Both the position numbers and the translations under genes were made by a program. A model generated the notes under the pieces. The model saw nothing but the letters and a program-made list of their open reading frames with translations. It ran no database searches and was not told the origin of the DNA. Shown here one piece after another: positions 7,198-16,816 of a stretch of 22,745 nt of DNA (the stretch's first letter is position 1; each line of letters starts with the position of its first letter). Source of the stretch: Gammaproteobacteria bacterium (GTDB lineage Bacteria; Pseudomonadota; Gammaproteobacteria; Arenicellales; JAOTYS01); the NCBI GenBank assembly GCA_029861795.1, contig JAOTYS010000021.1, positions 1 through 22,745 of the forward strand, in the 5' to 3' direction.

Positions 7198-10041
7198 ATG
7201 AGTGGCCAACGACGGCGTACCAAAACCCCCAGGGGCGATACATTTCTAAACGCCGGGAATTTGTCGTTCCTCGTCGACCTCCATGAACGTTTTTCGCGCG
7301 ACCCCGATAGCGTTGATGCAGAGTGGCGAGAGGTTTTGAAAGCGATCGACCAGGCTGTCACCAAGCCTCCCGCGACATCCTCAGCGCCAACCGTCGTGTC
7401 TGCCGCGGATGTACCTAGTCCGGCTTTAGAAAAACAAGCGTCAGTGTTGCGGCTAATAAACGCCTACAGGGTGCGCGGCCACCAGCAAGCAGACATCGAT
7501 CCACTAAGGCTTTGGGCGCGCGAACCGGTGCCGGACCTCGACCCCGCATTTCACGAACTTGATGAAAGCGACATGGATGTGGTGTTCAACACAGGGTCCG
7601 TTGCCGCGGCAAAGCAGATGGCACTGGCCGACGTCATCTCGTTACTACAACAAACGTATTGTCGGCATATCGGCTCGGAGTATATGCATATCACAAACAC
7701 CGCCGAGAAACGCTGGATCCAACAACGCCTGGAGCGGGTGCCGCCACTACCGGAATTCCCGGCACAGACAAGGATAGAGCTGCTCAAGCGGATCACTGCG
7801 GCGGAGGGCATAGAGCGCTACCTCCACACAAAATATGTCGGCCAAAAACGTTTTTCGCTGGAGGGCAGTGAAGGCCTCATCCCTGTACTCGATGATCTGG
7901 TCCAGCGCGCCGGCGCAATGGGAACTAAGGAAATCGTCATCGGCATGGCACACCGCGGGCGTCTAAATGTGCTGGTCAACATCTTAGGTAAGTCACCCCA
8001 CGAGTTGTTCGGCGAGTTTGAAGGCAAATACCGTTCCGAAGACAGCGAGACCGATACCGGCGATGTGAAATACCATCAAGGGTTCTCATCCGATGTCTCC
8101 ACACCCGGGGGTTATGTGCACTTAGCATTGTCATTTAACCCTTCGCATCTAGAGATCATCGACCCCGTGGTAGAAGGTTCGGTGCGTGCGCGACAGGAGC
8201 GGCGCAGAGACACCAAGGGCAATTTAGTGTTGCCGATCCTAATACATGGAGACGCGGCTTTCGCGGGCCAGGGCGTGATAATGGAAACTTTTAACATGTC
8301 TCAGGCTCGTGGATTCGCCACTGGCGGAACCGTCCATGTCATCATCAACAATCAAATCGGGTTTACCACGAGTAATCCCCTAGACGCTCGGTCAACCCTT
8401 TACTGCACTGAAGTCGCGAAGATCGTGCAAGCGCCGATTTTCCATGTAAATGCTGACGATCCAGAAGCGGTACTTTTTGTCACTCAAATCGCGTTGGACT
8501 ACCGTATGCAGTTCCACAAAGACGTTGTGGTAGATCTCGTGTGTTACCGCCGCCATGGGCATAACGAAGCCGACGAACCGACGGTAACCCAACCGGTCAT
8601 GTATCAGACCATCAAACAACATCCGCCCACGCGTGAGCTATACGCAAAGCAGCTTGTTTCAGACAAAGTGCTGACACAGACGGACGCGGACGAAATGGTG
8701 ATCGGCTACCGTGACGCATTGGACCAAGGGCAAGTAGTCGCCGAACACATCGTAGACCAGCAAAAAGTAAAGTACATGGTGGACTGGACACCATATATAG
8801 GAACGATCTGGAACCAGTCGATCGACACCGCGCTGCCATTAGACCAGCTGCAAAGCCTTGCTGATCGAATGCAACAACTGCCGGACGAATTTGAACTGCA
8901 CCCTCGTGTGGCAAAGATCATGGCGGATCGCCGCAAGATGGCCGCCGGCGAGTCGCCAGCGGACTGGGGATTTGCCGAGTGCCTCGCCTACGCCAGTCTG
9001 CTCAAAGCCGGCTATTTGGTGCGTCTCACTGGACAAGACTCCGGGCGCGGCACCTTCTTTCACCGTCACGCAATCCTACATAACCAAAAGAATCGTCAGA
9101 CTCACATTCCCCTCAAACATATCGGTAATGACCCAGAAAAGTTCGTGATAATCAATTCACTGCTGTCCGAAGAAGCAGTGTTGGCCTTCGAATACGGTTA
9201 CGCCACTACCGAGCCTCACGCGCTCGTCATTTGGGAGGCACAATTCGGAGATTTTGCGAATGGCGCCCAGGTTGTGATCGATCAATTTATCAGCAGCGGC
9301 GAGGCAAAATGGGGTCGCCTGTGTGGATTGACCATGTTCTTACCCCATGGCTACGAGGGCCAGGGGGCCGAACACTCCTCGGCACGACTTGAGCGATACT
9401 TACAATTATGCGCTGAACACAATATGCAAGTGTGTGTGCCCACTGCGCCTGCCCAGATGTTTCATATGCTGCGACGACAGGCGTTGCGGGCGTATCGTCG
9501 GCCCTTGGTCGTGATGACTCCCAAAAGTCTATTGCGCCACAAGCTCTCAGCCTCACCCCTAGACCGATTTACCGGGGGCTCTTTTTTGCCTGTTATAGGT
9601 GAGATTGAAAAACTAGACGACGACAGCATCCATCGAGTGGTTGTGTGCAGCGGCAAGGTTTACTTCGATCTGCTTGAACAGCGCTTTAAGAGAAACATAA
9701 AGAACATCGCTCTAGTGCGTGTAGAACAACTTCATCCATTTCCGCGTGAAGCACTAAGCGAGCAGTTTCGTCGTTATTGGCATGCAAACGAGGTGGTGTG
9801 GTGCCAGGAGGAACCTAAGAATCAGGGCGCCTGGTATCAGATTCAACACCACATCAAAGACTGTTTGATACCGACCCAAAAACTTTCCTACGCGGGCAGG
9901 GAAGCGTCACCATCACCCGCTGTGGGTTACTATAAGCTGCACCTAAAACAACAAATCGCCTTGATAGACCAAGCGTTGATGCCCACTACCGAAGCCCGTG
10001 AGGTTACTCGACTCGACAGGAAGATAAGTCATGTCAATTGA
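7198..10041 (+). CDS. sucA: 2-oxoglutarate dehydrogenase E1 component
   Basis: Thiamine-diphosphate-dependent E1 subunit that decarboxylates 2-oxoglutarate and passes the succinyl group to lipoylated SucB in the TCA cycle. The 947-residue length fits (E. coli 933). Visible landmarks are the E2-binding N-terminal region ([12 protein letters not shown]), [39 protein letters not shown], the ThDP/Mg segment [10 protein letters not shown] to [43 protein letters not shown] and [10 protein letters not shown]. The ATG at 7198 has no strong ribosome site, and the first 12 residues are Arg/Lys-rich, less conserved than the remainder. The gene overlaps sucB by 11 bp. Confidence 0.97.
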   Translation: MSGQRRRTKTPRGDTFLNAGNLSFLVDLHERFSRDPDSVDAEWREVLKAIDQAVTKPPATSSAPTVVSAADVPSPALEKQASVLRLINAYRVRGHQQADIDPLRLWAREPVPDLDPAFHELDESDMDVVFNTGSVAAAKQMALADVISLLQQTYCRHIGSEYMHITNTAEKRWIQQRLERVPPLPEFPAQTRIELLKRITAAEGIERYLHTKYVGQKRFSLEGSEGLIPVLDDLVQRAGAMGTKEIVIGMAHRGRLNVLVNILGKSPHELFGEFEGKYRSEDSETDTGDVKYHQGFSSDVSTPGGYVHLALSFNPSHLEIIDPVVEGSVRARQERRRDTKGNLVLPILIHGDAAFAGQGVIMETFNMSQARGFATGGTVHVIINNQIGFTTSNPLDARSTLYCTEVAKIVQAPIFHVNADDPEAVLFVTQIALDYRMQFHKDVVVDLVCYRRHGHNEADEPTVTQPVMYQTIKQHPPTRELYAKQLVSDKVLTQTDADEMVIGYRDALDQGQVVAEHIVDQQKVKYMVDWTPYIGTIWNQSIDTALPLDQLQSLADRMQQLPDEFELHPRVAKIMADRRKMAAGESPADWGFAECLAYASLLKAGYLVRLTGQDSGRGTFFHRHAILHNQKNRQTHIPLKHIGNDPEKFVIINSLLSEEAVLAFEYGYATTEPHALVIWEAQFGDFANGAQVVIDQFISSGEAKWGRLCGLTMFLPHGYEGQGAEHSSARLERYLQLCAEHNMQVCVPTAPAQMFHMLRRQALRAYRRPLVVMTPKSLLRHKLSASPLDRFTGGSFLPVIGEIEKLDDDSIHRVVVCSGKVYFDLLEQRFKRNIKNIALVRVEQLHPFPREALSEQFRRYWHANEVVWCQEEPKNQGAWYQIQHHIKDCLIPTQKLSYAGREASPSPAVGYYKLHLKQQIALIDQALMPTTEAREVTRLDRKISHVN

Positions 10042-11257
10042 AGTGAAAGTGCCAATATTGCCTGAGTCCGTAGCAGACGCCACGATGCTCAGTTGGCACA
10101 AACGTCCAGGAGATCAGGTGCGACGCGACGAAAATCTGGTAGACATCGAGACTGAGAAAGTGGTGCTTGAGGTTCCGTCACCCCAAGACGGCGTACTCAA
10201 GCAAGTGGTCAAGGCCGAGGGAGAAACCGTATTAGCTCAAGAGGTGATCGCGGTGATCGAACCTTTGACCCAAGATGCGCAGAGCGACCAAGCAGCGGAA
10301 CCGGACACGGGGGAAGGCATATCCGAGATGCCGGAAACCCCTGCCAAATCTAATGGCGGTGATGGATCTTCTGCTTCATTGAGTCCAGCGGTGCGCCGCA
10401 TGGTGAGTGAGCACGATATCAACGCCTCGCAGATTGAGGGCACTGGCAAGGGTGGTCGAATATTGAAGGAGGATGTACAGAAACATCTTGAACAGCGTCC
10501 CAGCGCTGAAGCACCGCCACTACCGTCAGCGGCCGTCCCTAGTCCGATCACTGGGGATCGAGCCGAGCACCGAGAACCTATGTCGCGGCTGCGGGCAACT
10601 ATCGCAAACCGCCTAGTCCAAGCTCAGCAAACCGCAGCGTTACTCACTACCTTTAATGAAGTTGATCTGCAGGCGGTGATGGATCTTCGACGCAAGTACA
10701 AAGAATCCTTCGAGCAAAGACATGGAACACGCTTAGGATTTATGTCGTTCTTCGTTAAAGCGAGTGTAGAGGCACTGACACGATTTCCGCTAGTTAATGC
10801 CTACATCGATGGTAACGACATCGTTTATCACGATTACTATGATATCGGCATCGCAGTCGCCAGCCCTCGAGGATTGGTTGTACCCATCATCCGGAATGCT
10901 GATCAAAACACATTCGCAGGCATCGAGTCCGTAATCAGCTCTTTCGGCGAAAAGGCGCGTGATGGAAGACTCACTATGGAAGAGCTGAGCGGCGGCACTT
11001 TCACCATCACGAACGGGGGGATATTTGGTTCTCTGGTATCAACACCTATTATCAATCCACCTCAAAGCGCCATCTTAGGGATGCACAAGATTCAGCAGCG
11101 CCCGGTGGCTGAAAACGGGGAAGTCAAAATCAAACCGATGATGTACTTAGCACTATCCTACGATCATCGCATCATCGACGGCCGTGAAGCTGTCCAGTTT
11201 TTAGTCACCATTAAGGAAGCGCTGGAAGACCCCACAAGATTGTTACTTCAAGTGTAG
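10031..11257 (+). CDS. sucB: Dihydrolipoyllysine succinyltransferase E2 component
   Basis: E2 core of the 2-oxoglutarate dehydrogenase complex, transferring succinyl from the lipoyl arm to CoA. Domains in order: lipoyl domain (about 1-77) with the modified Lys43 in [10 protein letters not shown]; acidic linker; peripheral subunit-binding domain (about 117-153, [13 protein letters not shown] to GGRILKEDV); Ala/Pro linker; and catalytic acyltransferase domain ending in [13 protein letters not shown] with His379 and Asp383. It has 408 residues, the usual size. The ATG lies within the end of sucA (11-bp overlap) and is preceded by AGGAAG, giving coupled translation. Lipoylation of Lys43 requires LipA/LipB, which are not in this window. 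Confidence 0.97.
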   Translation: MSIEVKVPILPESVADATMLSWHKRPGDQVRRDENLVDIETEKVVLEVPSPQDGVLKQVVKAEGETVLAQEVIAVIEPLTQDAQSDQAAEPDTGEGISEMPETPAKSNGGDGSSASLSPAVRRMVSEHDINASQIEGTGKGGRILKEDVQKHLEQRPSAEAPPLPSAAVPSPITGDRAEHREPMSRLRATIANRLVQAQQTAALLTTFNEVDLQAVMDLRRKYKESFEQRHGTRLGFMSFFVKASVEALTRFPLVNAYIDGNDIVYHDYYDIGIAVASPRGLVVPIIRNADQNTFAGIESVISSFGEKARDGRLTMEELSGGTFTITNGGIFGSLVSTPIINPPQSAILGMHKIQQRPVAENGEVKIKPMMYLALSYDHRIIDGREAVQFLVTIKEALEDPTRLLLQV

Positions 11258-11272
11258 CGGTCTGTCACTGTA

Positions 11273-11317
11273 GTTCACGTAGTAGAACGTGAGCGTGCGT
11301 CGTGTACGCCACGATGC
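11273..11317 (+). promoter_or_regulatory. Two tandem stem-loops between sucB and lpdA
   Basis: Stem-loop A: 11273-11280 pairs with 11287-11294 (GTTCACGT with ACGTGAGC, one G-U) around loop AGTAGA. Stem-loop B: 11297-11304 pairs with 11310-11317 (GCGTCGTG with CACGATGC, one G-U) around loop TACGC, followed by TTT. They fill most of the 86-bp sucB-lpdA gap, just upstream of the lpdA ribosome site GGAG. They may stabilise the sucAB message, attenuate lpdA, or mark processing. The T-run is too short for a strong terminator. Confidence 0.45.
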
Positions 11318-11343
11318 TTTCACCAACGCGGCAGGAGTGATGA

Positions 11344-12792
11344 GTGAGCAAAAAGTATGATGTCGTTGTCATAGGTGCAGGGCCAGCGGGCTATGTAGCA
11401 GCAATACGTTCGGCACAACTTGGTTTGACAACGGCCTGTGTAGACCAGTGGATCCGCAACAAGGACAACAAACCTGCGTTGGGGGGAACTTGTCTCAATG
11501 TGGGTTGCATACCTTCTAAGGCCCTACTCGACTCCTCAGAGCAGTTTCACAAGGCTCAGGGCCAATTTCCGGCACACGGAATTCGCATGGAAAAGCTCAA
11601 CATGGATGTGGGTGTCATGATTTCGCGCAAAGATAAGATCGTAAGCACTCTCACCTCTGGCATTGAGCAGCTATTTAAGGCAAATAATGTAGAGCGCATA
11701 GCTGGACACGCAACCTTACTGCCTGATACTAAAGTGGCGATTGGTGATCCGAAATCCGGAGGATCCACACAGATCGTTGTGGCGTCCAACGTTATCCTGG
11801 CGAGCGGCTCCGAGCCAACACCACTGGCTGCGGCTCCGGTAGACGGCGCACGAATCGTAGATTCTGCGGGTGCACTTGAGTTCGATGCAGTACCCAAACG
11901 GCTTGGCGTAATCGGTGCCGGTGTGATCGGCCTGGAATTGGGAAGTGTATGGCGTCGTCTGGGTTCAGAAACCGTGTTGTTAGAGGCGCTTGATACGTTC
12001 CTCCCGACTGTGGACCAAGACATTACTAAAGATGCCGCCCGACATTTCAAGCGTCAACGCTTGGATATTCGACTCGGAGCTTTGGTTGAGTCCACATCGC
12101 TCAATAACGAGTCCGTTCATGTGCGTTACCGCGACGAAAATGGTACCCAAGAGCTCGAAGTGGATCGACTTATTGTCGCCGTTGGCCGTCGCCCGTTCAC
12201 CAAAGATCTCGCCAAGCCGGAAGTCGGGCTCAAACTTGACGAGCGTGGATTCATCGAAGTCGATGAAAAATGTCAAACAAATATTCCAGGAGTCTATGCG
12301 ATCGGAGATGTTGTTCGCGGCCCCATGCTCGCCCATAAGGGATCCGAAGAAGGTGCGGCGGTTGCCGAGCTCATCGCAAACGGTCACGCCCACGTGAACT
12401 ACGAAACTATTCCGTGGGTGATCTATACCGCTCCTGAGATTGCGTGGGTCGGCAAAACTGAGCAAATGCTTAGACAGGAGGGTACACCGTACCGGGTAGG
12501 CGCATTTCCATTCGCTGCAACAGGGCGGGCTCGCGCCATGGAAGAGCCAATTGGTTCGGTCAAAATTCTGGCCCACGCGCAAACGGATCGCATCCTAGGC
12601 GTTCATATTCTCGGCCCCCACGCCTCCGAGTTAATTGCCGAGGCGGTACTAGCGATGGAATTCTCGGCGAGCGCGGAAGACTTAGCGAGGACTGTACACG
12701 CACATCCAACGCTGTCTGAGGCAATACATGAAGCCGCACTGGCGGTCGACAATCGTGCTATACACAAATACACCGCCAACCCAAAGAAGTGA
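11344..12792 (+). CDS. lpdA: Dihydrolipoamide dehydrogenase (E3)
   Basis: Flavoprotein that reoxidises the dihydrolipoyl arm of SucB with NAD+. Class I pyridine nucleotide-disulfide oxidoreductase, 482 residues. The FAD-binding GAGPAGY is at 11-17. The redox disulfide is Cys50/Cys55 in GGTCLNVGCIPSK. The NAD-binding GAGVIGLELGSVW follows in the middle, then the second FAD motif YAIGDVVRGPMLAHK. The C-terminal catalytic dyad is His454/Glu459 in HAHPTLSE. The start is GTG at 11344 with GGAG 6 nt upstream; an overlapping ATG at 11340 is out of frame. It follows sucB after a hairpin-bearing gap and may also serve other 2-oxoacid dehydrogenases and the glycine cleavage system. Confidence 0.96.
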   Translation: MSKKYDVVVIGAGPAGYVAAIRSAQLGLTTACVDQWIRNKDNKPALGGTCLNVGCIPSKALLDSSEQFHKAQGQFPAHGIRMEKLNMDVGVMISRKDKIVSTLTSGIEQLFKANNVERIAGHATLLPDTKVAIGDPKSGGSTQIVVASNVILASGSEPTPLAAAPVDGARIVDSAGALEFDAVPKRLGVIGAGVIGLELGSVWRRLGSETVLLEALDTFLPTVDQDITKDAARHFKRQRLDIRLGALVESTSLNNESVHVRYRDENGTQELEVDRLIVAVGRRPFTKDLAKPEVGLKLDERGFIEVDEKCQTNIPGVYAIGDVVRGPMLAHKGSEEGAAVAELIANGHAHVNYETIPWVIYTAPEIAWVGKTEQMLRQEGTPYRVGAFPFAATGRARAMEEPIGSVKILAHAQTDRILGVHILGPHASELIAEAVLAMEFSASAEDLARTVHAHPTLSEAIHEAALAVDNRAIHKYTANPKK

Positions 12793-12794
12793 CC

Positions 12795-14165
12795 ATGCTG
12801 CCCAACGAAATCTTCAAGGCCTACGACATTCGCGGCATAGTCAACCAGTCACTGACAGTGGAAATCGTAATGGCCATTGGCCGTGCCATTGGCAGTGAGG
12901 CCATCGCCCGTGGACAGACAACGTTGGTAATCGGACGCGACGGTCGCCTGTCAGGACCCGAACTTGCCGAAGCGCTAGCTAGTGGATTGATGTCTACGGG
13001 TTGCGATGTCATCGATATTGGGCTGGCGCCGACACCGGTCGTTTATTTCGCCACCCATTATCTAGATACACATTCAGGTGTGGCTGTGACCGGAAGTCAC
13101 AATCCACCGGATTACAATGGCTTCAAGATGGTGTTAGCCGGTGACACCTTGGCGGGCGAAGCGATTCAAGGCTTGCGTCAACGCATAGAGTCAAACGATT
13201 TCGCTACAGGCAACGGAGCGCTTAGGGAACGTAACGTCATTGACGCCTATATAGAGCGTATTGCGGGTGACATCAAACCCGGTCGCAAGCTTCGGATCGT
13301 CATCGACTGTGGCAACGGTGTGGCCGGGGCAGTGGCACCAAAACTTTATGAGGCGTTGGATTGTGACGTAACCAGTCTTTTCTGTGAGGTTGACGGACGG
13401 TTTCCCAATCACCATCCTGACCCCAGTCAGCCCCAAAACCTCGCGGATCTCATTACTGCAGTCAAACAAACCCAAGCAGATGTCGGGCTCGCATTTGACG
13501 GTGACGGAGACCGCCTTGGGGTGATCACTCCAGGGGGCGAGATTGTATGGCCGGACCGGCAGATGGTGTTGTACGCACAGGACGTGCTGTCGCGCCAACC
13601 GGGGGCGGAGATCATCTATGACGTCAAGTGTTCGCGTAACCTCGCCAACGCTATCAACGAAGCAGGGGGGCGAGCCACGATGTGGAAGACAGGACACTCT
13701 TTCATTAAGGCAAAACTCAGGGAAACCGGCGCAGCGCTCGCCGGTGAGATGAGCGGACATTTTTTCTTTAAGGAGCGCTGGTACGGGTTCGACGACGGCT
13801 TGTACGCCGGGGCGAGGCTAATAGAGCTGCTATCCAACGACACGCGCTCTCCCACAGAAATTTTCGGCGCCCTTCCCGATGCAGTAAATACACCAGAACT
13901 ACGTTTGGAGATGATCGAGGGCGAGCATTTCGTGCTGATGGAGGAGCTCGCTAGCAATGCCAGCTTTGACGATGCGCAAGTAAGCACCATCGATGGATTA
14001 CGTGTGGAGTTTGACGATGGATTCGGCTTGGTGCGAGCATCCAACACCACACCCATTCTCGTGTTGAGATTTGAAGGCGATGACGAGGCCGCATTAACCC
14101 GCATCCAAAATCGCTTCCGTGATCTGTTCGAGTCAACCCGTCCGGGACTCGCCCTTCCCTTTTAA
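12795..14165 (+). CDS. algC: Phosphomannomutase/phosphoglucomutase (AlgC type)
   Basis: Alpha-D-phosphohexomutase interconverting hexose 6- and 1-phosphates for LPS, exopolysaccharide and nucleotide-sugar synthesis. The 456 residues contain KAYDIRG near the N-terminus, the phosphoserine loop TGSHNPPDYNG with Ser101, the metal site DGDGD (235-239), the sugar-binding GEMSGHFFFK, and the C-terminal phosphate loop RASNTTP. I chose ATG at 12795, 2 bp after the lpdA stop; an in-frame GTG at 12789 overlaps lpdA. In Pseudomonas this gene follows coaBC-dut directly, so its link with lpdA is unusual. It may be transcribed with sucAB-lpd. Substrate preference (mannose or glucose) is not decided by sequence. 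Confidence 0.92.
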   Translation: MLPNEIFKAYDIRGIVNQSLTVEIVMAIGRAIGSEAIARGQTTLVIGRDGRLSGPELAEALASGLMSTGCDVIDIGLAPTPVVYFATHYLDTHSGVAVTGSHNPPDYNGFKMVLAGDTLAGEAIQGLRQRIESNDFATGNGALRERNVIDAYIERIAGDIKPGRKLRIVIDCGNGVAGAVAPKLYEALDCDVTSLFCEVDGRFPNHHPDPSQPQNLADLITAVKQTQADVGLAFDGDGDRLGVITPGGEIVWPDRQMVLYAQDVLSRQPGAEIIYDVKCSRNLANAINEAGGRATMWKTGHSFIKAKLRETGAALAGEMSGHFFFKERWYGFDDGLYAGARLIELLSNDTRSPTEIFGALPDAVNTPELRLEMIEGEHFVLMEELASNASFDDAQVSTIDGLRVEFDDGFGLVRASNTTPILVLRFEGDDEAALTRIQNRFRDLFESTRPGLALPF

Positions 14166-14216
14166 CTGGCAAACACAAGCGGGTAGACGGCGCTAACCCA
14201 AGGGTGTTTCCGTCAA

Positions 14217-14396
14217 ATGATTGTGAAACTGACCCGCGTCGCTCTAGGGTGCGCACTGCTGAAAACCGGCGCTCGATCAATTAAGATAGGAGTTAAGCTC
14301 CTTAATAGCATCGACACGCGCTGGCTAGCCTTCGTAACTATCGCATTAGGCTTGGGCGCCTTTTTATTGTTGCGTGGACCAGCACGAAACAGATGA
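14217..14396 (+). CDS. Possible small single-span membrane protein (59 aa)
   Basis: A short open frame in the gap between algC and parC, ATG 14217 to TGA 14394-14396, with an in-frame stop at 14184 that fixes the upstream limit. Residues 1-35 are basic and amphipathic (MIVKLTRVALG, KIGVKLLNSI). Residues 36-52 are a compact hydrophobic stretch (WLAFVTIALGLGAFLLL), followed by the basic end RGPARNR. This layout resembles a tail-anchored or C-terminal single-span protein. No close ribosome site is visible (AGGG lies 12 nt or more upstream), and I do not recognise a family. It could be a chance frame; its strand and position suggest read-through transcription from algC. Confidence 0.35.
   Translation: MIVKLTRVALGCALLKTGARSIKIGVKLLNSIDTRWLAFVTIALGLGAFLLLRGPARNR
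14352..14370 (+). terminator. Weak terminator-like sequence
   Basis: A short AGGC/GCCT stem (beginning just before 14352) is followed by TTTTT at 14361-14365. This could end the sucAB-lpd-algC transcript, but the stem is only 4 bp and the same bases may encode the hydrophobic segment of the small ORF. Confidence 0.2.
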
Positions 14397-14405
14397 GCCT
14401 GATTG

Positions 14406-16709
14406 CTAGTCCGCCACTTCAAGCCCCCTTACTTGTTGAAAGCCCCGCGGTAGCTTAAGTCCACGAAGCGCACGTTCTCCCACATAGTGATCAATCTCAG
14501 CTGGCTTTAACTTGAGGTATCGTTTTCCGGCATGCACCAACAATTGTTCTCCCTCTTGAAATAAGGCGATAGCGCTGACGTATTCCTCTCGTTTTTTAAA
14601 TTTGGCAGAGTAGATGTTGATCATCTTTATCCCCTTCCCCCGAGCCATTTGCGGTAACTCTGACAGTGCTAGCACCAGCAATCGTCCCTGATTGGTAACG
14701 ACCGCAAGCCAGTCTTCTTCGGTATCGCGGACACGCTGTGGTGGCAATACCCTTGCACCCGATGGTACCTTGACGGCCACTTTTCCTGATCTGTTCTTGG
14801 TTTGCAGATCCCCGAGACTGGTAACGAATCCATAGCCAGCGTCAGTAGCCAATAAGTACTTATCTCCCTCGTCACCTAACATCAACCCGGCAAAGCTCGC
14901 TCCGGGTGGCGGATTAAGACTGCTGCTCAATGGCTCTCCCTGTCCACGCGCAGAAGGCAAGTTGTGCGCCGGTAACGTGTAGGCTCGACCGGTGCTATCA
15001 ATACTGACTAAAAGCTGGTTACTCTTACCACGGGCATGGTGTAGATAGTGGTCTCCAGAGCGATAATTCAGCTCACGGGGATCCGCTTCATGTCCCTTGG
15101 CGGCCCGAATCCATCCTTTTCCCGATAACACCACTGTTATAGGTTCCGACGCGATGAGCTCAATGTGATTCAGTGCCTTGGCCGCTGCGCGCACTTCAAT
15201 AGGCGAACGCCTGTGGTCACCAAACTCTTCTGCGTCGGCGAGAATCTCGTCTCGGACTAATCGTTTCAGGCGCGATTTTGAGCTCAATACTTTCTCCAGC
15301 GCAGTGCGCTCGCGACGAAGCTCTTTTTGTTCAGAGCGAATCCTGAACTCCTCAAGTTTCGCGAGATTACGGAGCTTGAGTTCGAGAATCGCCTCCGCTT
15401 GTGCTTCGCTGAGCTTGAAGCGCTTTATCAGCACGGGTTTGGGGTCGTCCTCGGCACGAATGATGCCAATGACTTCATCGATGTTGAGATAAGCAACTAA
15501 CAGGCCGTCGAGGATATGCAAACGTGCGCTAACACGATCCAAGCGATGTTGTAGTCGGCGACGTACCGTCTCGATGCGAAAACCTAACCACTCCTTTAGA
15601 GCTTCGCGTAAGTTATAGACCCGAGGACGACCATCCAGGCCGACCATGTTCATATTCACCCGATAACTTCGCTCCAGATCTGTGGTGGCAAACAAATGAT
15701 TCATTAGTTCCTGTGCATCCACGCGATTAGAACGAGGTTCAATAATGAGTCGGGTTGGATTCTCGTGATCCGACTCGTCGCGTAGATCGACCACCATAGG
15801 CAGTTTTTTCACCTCCATCTGCGCCGCCACCTGCTCCAACACCTTAGCCCCGGACACTTGATAAGGGAGTGCGGTGACGACAATGTTCTCCCCTTCCTTT
15901 GTCCAGGTGGCGCGTTGGCGTACCGATCCGCTGCCAGTCTCATAGATTTGCCGAATTTCATCCGGGGGGGTGATGATTTCCCCGTCAGTGGGAAAGTCCG
16001 GGCCTTTGACGTGCTCACACAGTTCGGCTACCGAGCACCTAGGCGATTCCAGCAAACGCACACAGGCACTCGCGATCTCTCGGATATTGTGTGGAGGGAT
16101 ATCTGTGGCCATGCCCACGGCGATACCTGAGGCTCCGTTGAGCAAAACATTCGGTAACCGCGCTGGCACTAATCGAGGTTCCTCCAGAGTCCCATCAAAA
16201 TTAGGCGTCCAGTCCACTGTCCCCTGTCCCAGTTCCTCTAACAATACTTGCGCATACCGGGTAAGCCGCGACTCAGTGTAGCGCATGGCGGCAAAAGATT
16301 TTGGATCGTCGGCCGAACCCCAATTCCCTTGTCCATCTATCAACGGGTAGCGATAGGAGAATGGCTGCGACATCAACACCATGGCTTCGTAACAAGCGGA
16401 GTCCCCGTGGGGATGAAACTTTCCGATCACATCACCGACGGTTCGAGCGGATTTCTTGAATTTCGCCGAGGCGTGAAGACTGAGATCAGACATGGCATAA
16501 ATTATGCGTCGTTGAACCGGCTTTAACCCGTCTCCGATATGGGGTAAGGCACGATCCAAGATCACGTACATGGAGTAATGCAGATACGCACGCTCGGCAA
16601 ACAGACCAAGGGGCACTCGCTCCAACTCAGTACTCCGGGGTCCGCCGGGTCCAATGCCAAGTGCTAATTTTTTTTGTGTATCTGTGGATTGGCTTCGTTT
16701 TCTGGCCAT
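14406..16709 (-). CDS. parC: DNA topoisomerase IV subunit A
   Basis: ParC, the DNA-cleaving subunit that works with ParE to unlink daughter chromosomes. The 767 residues align with E. coli ParC throughout with an N-terminal extension of 24 residues. The breakage-reunion domain contains [16 protein letters not shown] and the active-site Tyr144 in AMRYTESR. The quinolone-determining positions carry Ser104 and Glu108 (E. coli Ser80, Glu84), the usual susceptible residues. The C-terminal beta-pinwheel shows [16 protein letters not shown] and [11 protein letters not shown]. It matches ParC rather than GyrA, as the canonical GyrA box is absent. ATG 16709 has no clear ribosome site. parE is not adjacent; moeA lies upstream in the same orientation across 107 bp. 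Confidence 0.96.
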   Translation of the reverse strand: MARKRSQSTDTQKKLALGIGPGGPRSTELERVPLGLFAERAYLHYSMYVILDRALPHIGDGLKPVQRRIIYAMSDLSLHASAKFKKSARTVGDVIGKFHPHGDSACYEAMVLMSQPFSYRYPLIDGQGNWGSADDPKSFAAMRYTESRLTRYAQVLLEELGQGTVDWTPNFDGTLEEPRLVPARLPNVLLNGASGIAVGMATDIPPHNIREIASACVRLLESPRCSVAELCEHVKGPDFPTDGEIITPPDEIRQIYETGSGSVRQRATWTKEGENIVVTALPYQVSGAKVLEQVAAQMEVKKLPMVVDLRDESDHENPTRLIIEPRSNRVDAQELMNHLFATTDLERSYRVNMNMVGLDGRPRVYNLREALKEWLGFRIETVRRRLQHRLDRVSARLHILDGLLVAYLNIDEVIGIIRAEDDPKPVLIKRFKLSEAQAEAILELKLRNLAKLEEFRIRSEQKELRRERTALEKVLSSKSRLKRLVRDEILADAEEFGDHRRSPIEVRAAAKALNHIELIASEPITVVLSGKGWIRAAKGHEADPRELNYRSGDHYLHHARGKSNQLLVSIDSTGRAYTLPAHNLPSARGQGEPLSSSLNPPPGASFAGLMLGDEGDKYLLATDAGYGFVTSLGDLQTKNRSGKVAVKVPSGARVLPPQRVRDTEEDWLAVVTNQGRLLVLALSELPQMARGKGIKMINIYSAKFKKREEYVSAIALFQEGEQLLVHAGKRYLKLKPAEIDHYVGERALRGLKLPRGFQQVRGLEVAD

Positions 16710-16816
16710 TGCTTAAAGCATAAAGTTATAGTGATCTTTTGTGTGATTGCTGCTAATGCAGGGCATTATTTAGTGTGGTCTAACGGCCCAAGCAGTCACT
16801 GCCCGTATCAAATCAA

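Noticed and set aside
6974..7201. Plus-strand 75-codon frame between dut and sucA
   Set aside because: It ends inside the sucA start, lies over the candidate -10 box, and has no recognisable sequence or ribosome site.
11980..12582. Minus-strand 200-codon frame inside lpdA
   Set aside because: It is fully antisense to strongly conserved LpdA sequence; its residues match nothing and it is best read as a shadow of the codon pattern.
13191..13760. Minus-strand 189-codon frame inside algC
   Set aside because: Antisense to conserved phosphohexomutase motifs including the metal site; no independent support.
14213..14422. Minus-strand 69-codon frame overlapping the parC end
   Set aside because: It lies antisense to the more protein-like small membrane ORF and lacks recognisable features.
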